A stretch of 64,000 nt of DNA from Streptomyces chryseus. Lineage in GTDB: Bacteria > Actinomycetota > Actinomycetes > Streptomycetales > Streptomycetaceae. A model generated the notes under the pieces. It was not told where the DNA came from, did not search any database, and saw only the letters and a program-made list of their open reading frames with translations. Within the stretch, counting starts at the first letter, position 1. Each line of letters begins with the position of its first letter. Where the stretch lies: the NCBI RefSeq assembly GCF_014650755.1, contig NZ_BMVO01000015.1:62001-126000 (forward strand), written 5' to 3'. Positions 27,102 through 34,476 of this stretch are shown here, piece by piece. Both the position numbers and the translations under genes were made by a program.

Positions 27102-27707
27102 TCACACCGTCCAGGACGGGTCCAGCTGTACGACCGCGCCCGACAGCCCCGCCACGTCGGCGTCGGTCTGCGCGCGCAGCGACAGGCGCTCCACCCGCTC
27201 GGCCCGGTACTTCCCGTGCTCGGCGGCGGACTGCCACATCGACAGCACCAGGAACTCGTTGCCGGGCGCCTCGCCGAACACTCCTCGCAGCATCCCGGGC
27301 GATCCCGCCATCGCCGGATTCCAGACCTTCTCCTGCATCAGCGAGAAGTGCTCGACCCGGCCCTCACGCACCTTGCAGTGCGCAACCCGCACCACGTCGG
27401 CGTCCGTGAACCGCGGTTCGAAGCCCGTCTTGACGTCGAACCGGTAGTCGAAGAGACCGACTTGGATGTTCTTGTACGTACCGGCCTGGGCAGCGGCGAG
27501 CCGGTCGTGCGAGCGCGCCATGAACGAGTCGTAGAACGCACGGCTCTCCCAGAAGGAGAAGATGTGTGCCACCCCCGGCCGCTCACGGCTCCAGCCACCG
27601 CCCTGGCCCCGGAAACCCGGTTCCCCCGGCAGCCCCGCCCACTTGCGCTGCCCCCGCTCGAAACCTCGACGGTCGATCACCGTGCAGCGCATCCACTTGA
27701 CCAGCAC
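27102..27707 (-). CDS. YdbC-like/DUF4937 ferredoxin-like-fold protein
   Basis: 201 residues starting at GTG 27707. There are two repeats of a dimeric alpha-beta-barrel-like module. The first has MLVKWMRCTVIDRRGFERGQ and VAHIFSFWESRAFYDSFMARSHDRL; the second has RVAHCKVREGRVEHFSLMQEKVWNPAM and FLVLSMWQSAAEHGKY. This matches YdbC/DUF4937 proteins, related to antibiotic-biosynthesis-monooxygenase folds. No cofactor motif is visible and the function is unknown. It is divergent from the TerD gene. Confidence 0.75.
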   Translation of the reverse strand: MLVKWMRCTVIDRRGFERGQRKWAGLPGEPGFRGQGGGWSRERPGVAHIFSFWESRAFYDSFMARSHDRLAAAQAGTYKNIQVGLFDYRFDVKTGFEPRFTDADVVRVAHCKVREGRVEHFSLMQEKVWNPAMAGSPGMLRGVFGEAPGNEFLVLSMWQSAAEHGKYRAERVERLSLRAQTDADVAGLSGAVVQLDPSWTV

Positions 27708-27897
27708 CGCGCCATCGTACGGCCAGGAACGCGCACCCCGTCACGCCTGCGGCGCACTTCACCCCTGACCGACACGCGCCGAACGGGCCACGACGCGAGG
27801 CGAGTTGTCGGTGGCCGGGGCTAGCCTGGTCCCCAGGTGCACGGTCGCACCGCTCGCGCCGGTGATCTCCGGCAGGATTTCGAGGAGGGGAAGACCG

Positions 27898-28422
27898 GTG
27901 GGCAGTCTCAACAAAGGGGTCGGCAAGGTCGAAGTGACGCTCAGGTGGGACCCCAGTCCCCTGGGCGAACCGGCGCACGACCTCGACATAGTCGCCGCGA
28001 CGTACACCGTCGAGGACCCGCACGGCAGCCCCGCGTACATCGTGCACTTCGACAGCCGCTCGCCGGACGGCACCATCACCCTCAACAGGGACAGCCGGGA
28101 CGGCCAGGGCTTCGGCTTCGACGAGGCCATGACCCTGGAGCTCGACCGGCTGGCGCCCGCGTACACCCGGGTGGTCGTGGGAATAGCGATCCAGCAGCGC
28201 GGCGGCAGGACGACGTTCGGCGCCATAGGGAATGGGGGCTTCCGTATTCGCGAGGGCTACACCGTGCTCGCGGAGGACGGCTTCACCGACGTGTCCGCGT
28301 CGACCGCCGCGACCATCGCCGAGTTCACGCGCAACGCCTCGGGGGTCTGGGACTTCCGCCACGTCGTCCGGGGTTTCGACACCGACCCGAGCTCCTTCGT
28401 CAGTTCCATGGGAGCAGCCTGA
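27898..28422 (+). CDS. TerD-family stress protein
   Basis: 174 residues starting at GTG 27898 after GAGGAGGGGAAG. The TerD beta-sandwich has the GKVEVTLRWDPSPLG and HDLDIVAATY strands and acidic loops (FDSRSPDGTITLNRDSRDGQGFGFDE) that bind Ca2+ in characterised members. TerD proteins are linked to tellurite resistance, phage inhibition and stress; Streptomyces encodes many paralogs. No ter operon partners are adjacent, so this is a stand-alone copy. A strong hairpin follows. Confidence 0.9.
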   Translation: MGSLNKGVGKVEVTLRWDPSPLGEPAHDLDIVAATYTVEDPHGSPAYIVHFDSRSPDGTITLNRDSRDGQGFGFDEAMTLELDRLAPAYTRVVVGIAIQQRGGRTTFGAIGNGGFRIREGYTVLAEDGFTDVSASTAATIAEFTRNASGVWDFRHVVRGFDTDPSSFVSSMGAA

Positions 28423-28452
28423 CCTGACGGCCGCGCGCGTACACCGGGAGAC

Positions 28453-28490
28453 GCGGAGGGCGGCGAGCCCGCAGGCCCGCCGCCCTCCGC
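28453..28490. terminator. Bidirectional terminator hairpin
   Basis: A perfect 13-bp stem (28453-28465 with 28478-28490) between the convergent terD-like and methyltransferase genes. Confidence 0.8.
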
Positions 28491-28522
28491 TGCTCAGTGG
28501 CGGCCGGATGTCCGGTCGGCCG

Positions 28523-29263
28523 TCAGGCGCGGCAGCGCGCCATCTCCAGTGGGGGATTGGCGAGACAGTCCGCCCAGAAGTCCGCACCGAACTCGCGCAC
28601 GCCGGCGTCCGACACCTCCAGCGGGACCCAGGTGACCTCGCTGAAGCCGGCCGCCCTCAGGCACTTCTCGAAGACCTCGCGGCGCGGCAGGGTGCTGACG
28701 ATCGTGATCGGCGGATCGAGCAGCGCCGTGGTGCGGACTCGCGGTCCGGCCTCGGCCTCCTCGCCGGTCAGCTCGGTGACGAAGCCGTACTTGGCCAGGG
28801 AGGGACCGGCGAAGTCGTAGTCGGGCGACTGGTTGAACAGGAAGAACTCGGCGCCGGGCGCCAGGCTCTGGTGCGCGTTGCGGCACATCCGCTCCATGGC
28901 GGCGACATCCTGCGCGTAGTTGAGCAGCTGGACCGCCACGGCGACATCGAAGCGCTGCCCGTGCGGCCGGAATTCGGCCACGTCGCTCACCTCGTAGCGC
29001 ACACCCAGCGGATCGCGCTCCTCCAGATGTCGTGCCACGGCGACCATCTCACTGGAGATGTCGACCCCGAGCACCTCCGTGGCGCCGCGTCGCCTGAACT
29101 CCCTGCTGTAGAAGCCGGTGCCGGAGGCCAGGTCGAGGACCGACTTGCCGCGCACGTCCCCGACCATGGCCAGGAAGCTGGGCACCTCCCCGTACCGCAC
29201 CAGCGGCAGCGCCTTGAAGCCCTCGAACGCCTCACCGATCTCGTCGTACTGCTGCACGCTCAT
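28523..29263 (-). CDS. Class I SAM-dependent methyltransferase
   Basis: 246 residues. Motif I is VLDLASGTGFYSREF (residues ~42-56), the acidic end of strand 2 is VLGVDISSEMV, and motif IV-like is FDVAVAVQLLNYA. The N-terminal MSVQQYDEIGEAFEGFK resembles small-molecule O- or N-methyltransferases of the ubiE/toxoflavin-synthase kind. The start ATG 29263 follows GGAGG at 8-nt spacing. Both flanks have hairpins, so it is monocistronic. The substrate is unknown. Confidence 0.88.
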   Translation of the reverse strand: MSVQQYDEIGEAFEGFKALPLVRYGEVPSFLAMVGDVRGKSVLDLASGTGFYSREFRRRGATEVLGVDISSEMVAVARHLEERDPLGVRYEVSDVAEFRPHGQRFDVAVAVQLLNYAQDVAAMERMCRNAHQSLAPGAEFFLFNQSPDYDFAGPSLAKYGFVTELTGEEAEAGPRVRTTALLDPPITIVSTLPRREVFEKCLRAAGFSEVTWVPLEVSDAGVREFGADFWADCLANPPLEMARCRA

Positions 29264-29563
29264 CGTGATGTCCTCCCCTGTGCTTCGTCAGGTCCTCGGC
29301 CTCGGCCTCCCACCCCCGGGACACGCCGCGGCCGCTGCGAGGCAGTCTTCCCGCAGCCCGGCAGACCGTCGTACTGGCGAAAGCCACAAAGCTGCGGCCG
29401 TCGTCCCGGCCTTCGTACGGGCGGACTCGCGGGTTCAAGCGGGCGTACGGCTCCGGCACGACGAAGGGGACCGGCCGTCGGCCGGTCCCCTTCGGGTGCT
29501 GTTGATCAGCTACCTGTGCACGTCAGGTCGGATGTCGTGTGTCCGACGTGATCGCGCCCCGTA
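29264..29563. other. Intergenic region between nrdJ end and methyltransferase start
   Basis: 300 bp. It holds the nrdJ terminator (29463-29493) and presumably the methyltransferase promoter. No gene is recognised. Confidence 0.5.
29463..29493 (-). terminator. Terminator of nrdRJ
   Basis: A perfect 14-bp stem (29463-29476 with 29480-29493) and a 3-nt loop, 71 bp past the nrdJ stop. Confidence 0.8.
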
Positions 29564-32467
29564 TCAGCTGCAGCCGCTGGTCGAGCCGCAGCCCTCGCAG
29601 ATGTAGCAGCTGCCCGCACGCTGCATCTTCGTACCGCAGGAGAAGCACAGCGGCGCGTCCGCGCTGATGCCGAGCTGCATCTCGACGAGTTCCGCCGAGG
29701 TGTGCGCCTGCTTCTGCTCCGGCACTGCCTCCGCCTTGGGGGCGGCGGCGACCGGCTTCAGCGTCTCCGTCTGACGTGGGGCGGACTGGGCCAGACCCTC
29801 GACGTCGACGTCGTCGTCGTCCATCGACGGCTCGTACGAGCCCGTCTCCAGGTGACGCTGACGCTCCTCGGCGGAGTGGATGCCGAGCGCGGAGCGGGTC
29901 TCGAAGGGCAGGAAGTCGAGCGCCAGGCGACGGAAGATGTAGTCGACGATCGACTGCGCCATCCGCACGTCCGGGTCGTCCGTCATGCCGGCCGGCTCGA
30001 AGCGCATGTTGGTGAACTTCGAGACGTACGTCTCCAGCGGGACGCCGTACTGCAGACCGACCGAGACGGCGATCGAGAAGGCGTCCATCATGCCCGCGAG
30101 GGTCGAACCCTGCTTGGACATCTTCAGGAAGACCTCACCGAGACCGTCGTCCGGGTAGGAGTTGGCGGTCATGTACCCCTCGGCCCCACCCACCGTGAAG
30201 GAGGTGGTGATCCCCGGGCGGCCCTTGGGGAGGCGCTTGCGCACCGGGCGGTACTCGACGACCTTCTCGACCGCGGCGCGGATCGTCTCCTCGGTCTTCT
30301 CCGTGACCTCGGCCTTGACGTCCTTCGTCTTGGCGGAGAGCGGCTGGCCGACCTTGCAGTTGTCGCGGTAGATCGCGAGCGCCTTGACGCCCATCTTCCA
30401 CGCCTCGAAGTAGACCTCTTCGACGTCCTCGACGGTGGCCGTCTCCGGCAGGTTCACCGTCTTGGAGAGCGCGCCGGAGATCCACGGCTGGATGGCCGCC
30501 ATCATGCGGACGTGGCCCATCGCGGAGATGGAACGCTCGCCCATCGCGCAGTCGAACACCTCGTAGTGCTCCTGCTTCAGACCGGGGGCGTCGATCACGT
30601 TGCCGTTCTCGGCGATGTGGGCGACGATCGCCTCGATCTGCTCCTCCTGGTAGCCCATACGACGCAGCGCCTGCGGCACCGTGCCGTTGACGATCTGCAT
30701 CGAGCCGCCGCCGACCAGCTTCTTGAACTTGACCAGCGCGAGGTCGGGCTCAAGACCGGTCGTGTCGCAGGACATCGCGAGACCGATGGTGCCGGTGGGC
30801 GCGATGACCGAGGCCTGCGCGTTGCGGAAGCCGTTCTTCTCACCGAGGCGCAGGACGTCCTGCCAGGCCTCCGTGGCCGCGGCCCAGATCGGCGAGTCCA
30901 GGTCGTCCACGCGCGGGGCGACGGCGTTGGCGTCGGAGTGCTGCTTCATGACGCGCTTGTGGGGCTCGGCGTTGCGGGCGTAGCCGTCGTACGGGCCGAC
31001 GACCGCGGCCAGCTCGGCGGAGCGCCGGTACGACGTACCCGTCATCAGCGAGGTGATGGCGCCGGCGAGGGAACGGCCGCCGTCGCTGTCGTACGCGTGG
31101 CCGGTCGCCATGAGCAGCGCGCCGAGGTTGGCGTAGCCGATGCCCAGCTGACGGAAGGCGCGGGTGTTCTCGCCGATCTTCTGCGTCGGGAAGTCCGCGA
31201 AGCAGATGGAGATGTCCATCGCGGTGATGACCAGCTCGACGACCTTGGCGAAGCGCTCGGACTCGAAGGACTGGTTGCCCTTGCCGTCGTCCTTGAGGAA
31301 CTTCATCAGGTTCAGCGAGGCCAGGTTGCACGAGGTGTTGTCCAGGTGCATGTACTCACTGCACGGGTTCGACGCGGTGATCCGGCCGGACTCGGGGCAG
31401 GTGTGCCAGTTGTTGATGGTGTCGTCGTACTGGATGCCGGGGTCGGCGCAGGCCCACGCGGCCTCGGCCATCTTGCGGAAGAGCGACTTCGCGTCGACCT
31501 CCTCGATGACCTCGCCCGTCATCCGGGCGCGGAGGCCGAACGTGCCGCCCGTCTCGACCGCCTTCATGAACTCGTCGTTCACGCGGACCGAGTTGTTGGC
31601 GTTCTGGTACTGGACGGACGTGATGTCGTCGCCGCCCAGGTCCATGTCGAAGCCCGCGTCGCGCAGGGCGCGGATCTTCTCCTCCTCCTTGACCTTGGTC
31701 TCGATGAAGTCCTCGATGTCGGGGTGGTCGACGTCGAGCACGACCATCTTGGCCGCGCGGCGCGTGGCACCGCCCGACTTGATCGTTCCGGCGGAGGCGT
31801 CGGCGCCCCGCATGAAGGAGACCGGACCGGAGGCGTTGCCGCCGGACGAGAGCAGTTCCTTGGAGGAACGGATGCGGGAGAGGTTCAGGCCGGCGCCGGA
31901 GCCGCCCTTGAAGATCATGCCCTCTTCCTTGTACCAGTCGAGGATCGACTCCATGGAGTCGTCGACGGCGAGGATGAAGCAGGCGGAGACCTGCTGCGGC
32001 TGGGGCGTGCCGACGTTGAACCAGACCGGCGAGTTGAAGCTGAAGATCTGGTGCAGGAGGGCGTACGCCAGCTCGTGCTCGAAGATCTCGGCGTCGGCGG
32101 GAGAGGCGAAGTAGTCGTACTCCTCGCCGGCCTTCCGGTACGTGTTCACGATCCGGTCGATCAGCTGCCGCAGACCGGTCTCGCGCTGAGGCGTACCGAC
32201 AGCCCCGCGGAAATACTTGCTGGTGACGATGTTGACCGCGTTCACCGACCAGAAGTCGGGGAACTCGACGCCACGCTGCTCGAAATTGACCGAGCCGTCG
32301 CGCCAGTTGGTCATGACGACGTCACGACGCTCCCAGACCACCTCGTCGTACGGATGCACGCCGGGCGTGGTGTGGATGCGCTCGATGCGCAGGCCCTGCC
32401 GGGCCGCAGCCGCTTTGGAACCCTTGGTACGGGAACCCCGTGCCGGGCCGCTCGCCGTCTCTGTCAT
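29564..32467 (-). CDS. nrdJ: Adenosylcobalamin-dependent (class II) ribonucleotide reductase
   Basis: 967 residues, reducing ribonucleotides to deoxyribonucleotides with adenosylcobalamin and independent of oxygen. The ten-stranded barrel core contains GGSGAGLNLSRIRSS and NPCSEYMHLDNTSCNLASLNL, which carries the active-site Asn-Cys-Glu set. Later come SVIAPTGTIGLAMSCDTTG and RMMAAIQPWISGALSKT. The C-terminal zinc ribbon CFSCGTKMQRAGSCYICEGCG probably regenerates the enzyme. The start ATG 32467 is preceded by GGGAGG; the open frame to 32653 overlaps nrdR and is not used. It lies 125 bp downstream of nrdR in one operon. Confidence 0.96.
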   Translation of the reverse strand: MTETASGPARGSRTKGSKAAAARQGLRIERIHTTPGVHPYDEVVWERRDVVMTNWRDGSVNFEQRGVEFPDFWSVNAVNIVTSKYFRGAVGTPQRETGLRQLIDRIVNTYRKAGEEYDYFASPADAEIFEHELAYALLHQIFSFNSPVWFNVGTPQPQQVSACFILAVDDSMESILDWYKEEGMIFKGGSGAGLNLSRIRSSKELLSSGGNASGPVSFMRGADASAGTIKSGGATRRAAKMVVLDVDHPDIEDFIETKVKEEEKIRALRDAGFDMDLGGDDITSVQYQNANNSVRVNDEFMKAVETGGTFGLRARMTGEVIEEVDAKSLFRKMAEAAWACADPGIQYDDTINNWHTCPESGRITASNPCSEYMHLDNTSCNLASLNLMKFLKDDGKGNQSFESERFAKVVELVITAMDISICFADFPTQKIGENTRAFRQLGIGYANLGALLMATGHAYDSDGGRSLAGAITSLMTGTSYRRSAELAAVVGPYDGYARNAEPHKRVMKQHSDANAVAPRVDDLDSPIWAAATEAWQDVLRLGEKNGFRNAQASVIAPTGTIGLAMSCDTTGLEPDLALVKFKKLVGGGSMQIVNGTVPQALRRMGYQEEQIEAIVAHIAENGNVIDAPGLKQEHYEVFDCAMGERSISAMGHVRMMAAIQPWISGALSKTVNLPETATVEDVEEVYFEAWKMGVKALAIYRDNCKVGQPLSAKTKDVKAEVTEKTEETIRAAVEKVVEYRPVRKRLPKGRPGITTSFTVGGAEGYMTANSYPDDGLGEVFLKMSKQGSTLAGMMDAFSIAVSVGLQYGVPLETYVSKFTNMRFEPAGMTDDPDVRMAQSIVDYIFRRLALDFLPFETRSALGIHSAEERQRHLETGSYEPSMDDDDVDVEGLAQSAPRQTETLKPVAAAPKAEAVPEQKQAHTSAELVEMQLGISADAPLCFSCGTKMQRAGSCYICEGCGSTSGCS

Positions 32468-32592
32468 GCCGCCTCCCATATACGTACAAAAACGCTCTGA
32501 CGTGCCCATTTCTTCCCGGGGCACGTGGTGTGTCTGATGTTCCGGACGCCGCGAAGGGGCGACCGGAACAGGTCTGGTCCGCCGCCGGTCGG

Positions 32593-33111
32593 TCAGTCGG
32601 CGGCAGTGGCGGGCACGGGGACCTCGGGGGTCGCGCCGGGCCCGCAATCGCAATCGTTCACAGGTGGCCGCTCTTCACGGAGCTCCGCGATGGCGGCCTC
32701 GAAGTCCTCGAGTGAGTCGAACGCCCGGTACACGGACGCGAAGCGCAGGTACGCGACAAGATCGAGTTCCCGCAATGGGCCGAGTATGGCCAGCCCCACG
32801 TCGTGGGTGGTCAGCTCGGCGCTTCCGGTGGCGCGCACCGCTTCCTCGACCCGCTGGCCGAGCTTGGCGAGGGCGTCCTCGGTGACCGGCCGCCCCTGGC
32901 ACGCCTTGCGCACACCGGAGATGACCTTGGTACGACTGAAGGGTTCCGTGACACCGCTGCGCTTGATCACCATCAGTGAGGCGGTCTCCACCGTGGTGAA
33001 ACGGCGGGAGCAGTCGGGACACTGACGGCGCCTGCGGATCGACGTTCCGTCGTCGGTGGTGCGACTGTCGACGACGCGGCTGTCGGGGTGCCTGCAGAAG
33101 GGACAGTGCAT
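32593..33111 (-). CDS. nrdR: NrdR transcriptional repressor
   Basis: 172 residues. The N-terminal zinc ribbon (CPFCRHPDSR, CPDCSRRF) binds DNA. The following ATP-cone (VIKRSGVTEPFSRTKVISGVRKAC) senses ATP/dATP, so NrdR represses ribonucleotide reductase genes when dNTPs are plentiful. I place the start at ATG 33111 (MHCPFC, the family norm), ten bases after AGGAGG; a TTG three codons earlier also exists. A C-terminal extension ends in Cys-Asp-Cys-Gly. It controls the nrdRJ operon through the two boxes upstream. Confidence 0.95.
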   Translation of the reverse strand: MHCPFCRHPDSRVVDSRTTDDGTSIRRRRQCPDCSRRFTTVETASLMVIKRSGVTEPFSRTKVISGVRKACQGRPVTEDALAKLGQRVEEAVRATGSAELTTHDVGLAILGPLRELDLVAYLRFASVYRAFDSLEDFEAAIAELREERPPVNDCDCGPGATPEVPVPATAAD

Positions 33112-33232
33112 GGATCCCAACCCTCCTTCACAGCACGACTGAATAGCCTCGGCAGCCCCACCAGGGGCCCTTCGAAGCGGTCACCAGCATAGGTGATGGG
33201 AGGGGTCTCGGCGCACCGGGGACCCACTTGGA

Positions 33233-33279
33233 CCACAACTTGTGGGCGGCTGTAGCCATGCGACTACTAGATCTAGGGT
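33233..33279. promoter_or_regulatory. Pair of NrdR boxes
   Basis: CCACAACTTGTGGGCG (33233-33248) and CTACTAGATCTAGGGT (33264-33279) are 16-bp imperfect palindromes resembling the NrdR consensus acaCwAtATaTwgtgt. Their centres are 31 bp apart, the three-turn spacing typical of NrdR box pairs. Confidence 0.7.
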
Positions 33280-33487
33280 CTGGGTGCATTTTCTGCACTT
33301 CGCGCGTGTCGCGGCGCCCACGGCGGTCCGCCGCGGTACCGCCCGCGCCACCGACACGCTGACGGCACCCCCACCGGTGCTCGGCCCAGCCGCGAAGGTT
33401 ACCGTAATGGCCCGAATTGCTATTCGACGCAAAGGCCTCTCATACACCCCGTCGCGCGTTCGAGAAAGCCATTCTGCGCTTTTTCAC

Positions 33488-33503
33488 TCGAACGTGTGTT
33501 TGG
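33488..33503. promoter_or_regulatory. LexA (SOS) box
   Basis: TCGAAC-GTGT-GTTTGG matches the actinobacterial SOS box TCGAAC-N4-GTTCGA at 10 of 12 fixed positions and sits about 70 bp upstream of lexA, consistent with autorepression. Confidence 0.7.
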
Positions 33504-33570
33504 CGCAACCTTTCGAAAGCAACTACCGTTGTCCACACCAGGGAGAGAGAACATCTCGAGAGGGGCCGAC

Positions 33571-34356
33571 GTGACCACCACCGCCGACAGTGCAACTATC
33601 ACTGCCCAGGACCGATCCCAGAGCCGACTCGAGCCGGTGCATGCCATGAACGAAGCAGCCAAGAATCCGGAGGGCCCCAAGCCCTCACGCTCGCTGCCCG
33701 GCCGACCTCCAGGAATCCGGGCGGACAGTTCCGGCCTCACCGATCGGCAACGACGGGTCATCGAGGTCATCAGGGACTCCGTGCAACGACGAGGATATCC
33801 GCCGTCGATGCGCGAGATCGGTCAGGCGGTGGGCCTCTCCAGCACCTCTTCCGTGGCCCATCAGCTGATGGCTCTCGAACGCAAGGGCTTCCTGCGCCGC
33901 GACCCGCACCGCCCCCGGGCGTACGAGGTGCGGGGTTCGGACCAGCCGAGCACCCAGCCCACCGACACGGCCGGCAAGCCCGCCGCGTCGTATGTCCCGC
34001 TCATCGGCCGGATCGCGGCGGGCGGGCCGATCCTCGCCGAGGAGTCGGTGGAGGACGTCTTCCCGCTCCCCCGACAGCTGGTGGGCGACGGAGAGCTCTT
34101 CGTCCTCAAGGTCGTGGGTGACTCCATGATCGAGGCGGCGATCTGTGACGGTGACTGGGTGACGGTCCGCCGCCAGCCGGTCGCCGAGAACGGCGACATC
34201 GTGGCCGCGATGCTGGACGGCGAGGCCACGGTGAAGCGGTTCAAGCGCGAGGACGGCCACGTGTGGCTGCTTCCGCACAACGCCGCCTACCAGCCGATCC
34301 CCGGCGACGAGGCGACGATTCTCGGCAAGGTCGTGGCAGTGCTGCGACGGGTGTGA
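33571..34356 (+). CDS. lexA: LexA SOS repressor
   Basis: 261 residues. The N-terminal winged helix (LTDRQRRVIEVIRDSVQRRGYPPSMREIGQAVGLSSTSSV) binds SOS boxes. The Ala-Gly self-cleavage site is in GRIAAGGPI; the catalytic Ser is in VGDSMIEAAI and the Lys in ATVKRFKRE. RecA filaments trigger cleavage and derepression. GTG 33571 follows GAGAGGGG and gives the ~25-residue N-terminal extension usual in Streptomyces. A hairpin with a T-rich tail follows the gene. Confidence 0.96.
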   Translation: MTTTADSATITAQDRSQSRLEPVHAMNEAAKNPEGPKPSRSLPGRPPGIRADSSGLTDRQRRVIEVIRDSVQRRGYPPSMREIGQAVGLSSTSSVAHQLMALERKGFLRRDPHRPRAYEVRGSDQPSTQPTDTAGKPAASYVPLIGRIAAGGPILAEESVEDVFPLPRQLVGDGELFVLKVVGDSMIEAAICDGDWVTVRRQPVAENGDIVAAMLDGEATVKRFKREDGHVWLLPHNAAYQPIPGDEATILGKVVAVLRRV

Positions 34357-34376
34357 CACCTCGCCGGTCAAGGACC

Positions 34377-34413
34377 GGGCCCCTGGAACCCACTGCGCCG
34401 GTTCCGGGGGCCC
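34377..34413 (+). terminator. Terminator of lexA
   Basis: Arms 34377-34390 and 34400-34413 form a 14-bp stem with one mismatch, followed by GTTTGTGTT. It lies between convergent lexA and the dinG-like gene. Confidence 0.75.
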
Positions 34414-34476
34414 GTTTGTGTTCGTGGCTTGCCCTAGGAGGGCGGTGCGCCGCCGAGCCGTCGGCGCCCCCGCCGC

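Larger units (their letters stand above)
33112..33570. promoter_or_regulatory. Divergent regulatory region nrdR/lexA
   Basis: 459 bp with no gene. From left to right it holds the nrdR ribosome binding site, a pair of NrdR-box-like palindromes (33233-33279), a LexA-box-like element (33488-33503), a DnaA-box nonamer (33529-33537) and the lexA ribosome binding site. I do not recognise a cobalamin riboswitch here. Confidence 0.7.

Noticed and set aside
29702..32500. 932-codon plus-strand open frame
   Set aside because: Antisense shadow of nrdJ; composition is Leu/Val/Asp/Gly repeats with no family resemblance.
32468..33570. Cobalamin riboswitch for nrdRJ
   Set aside because: I could not find the conserved B12-box core or the expected stem arrangement in either the intergenic gap or the upstream region; a covariance search would be decisive.
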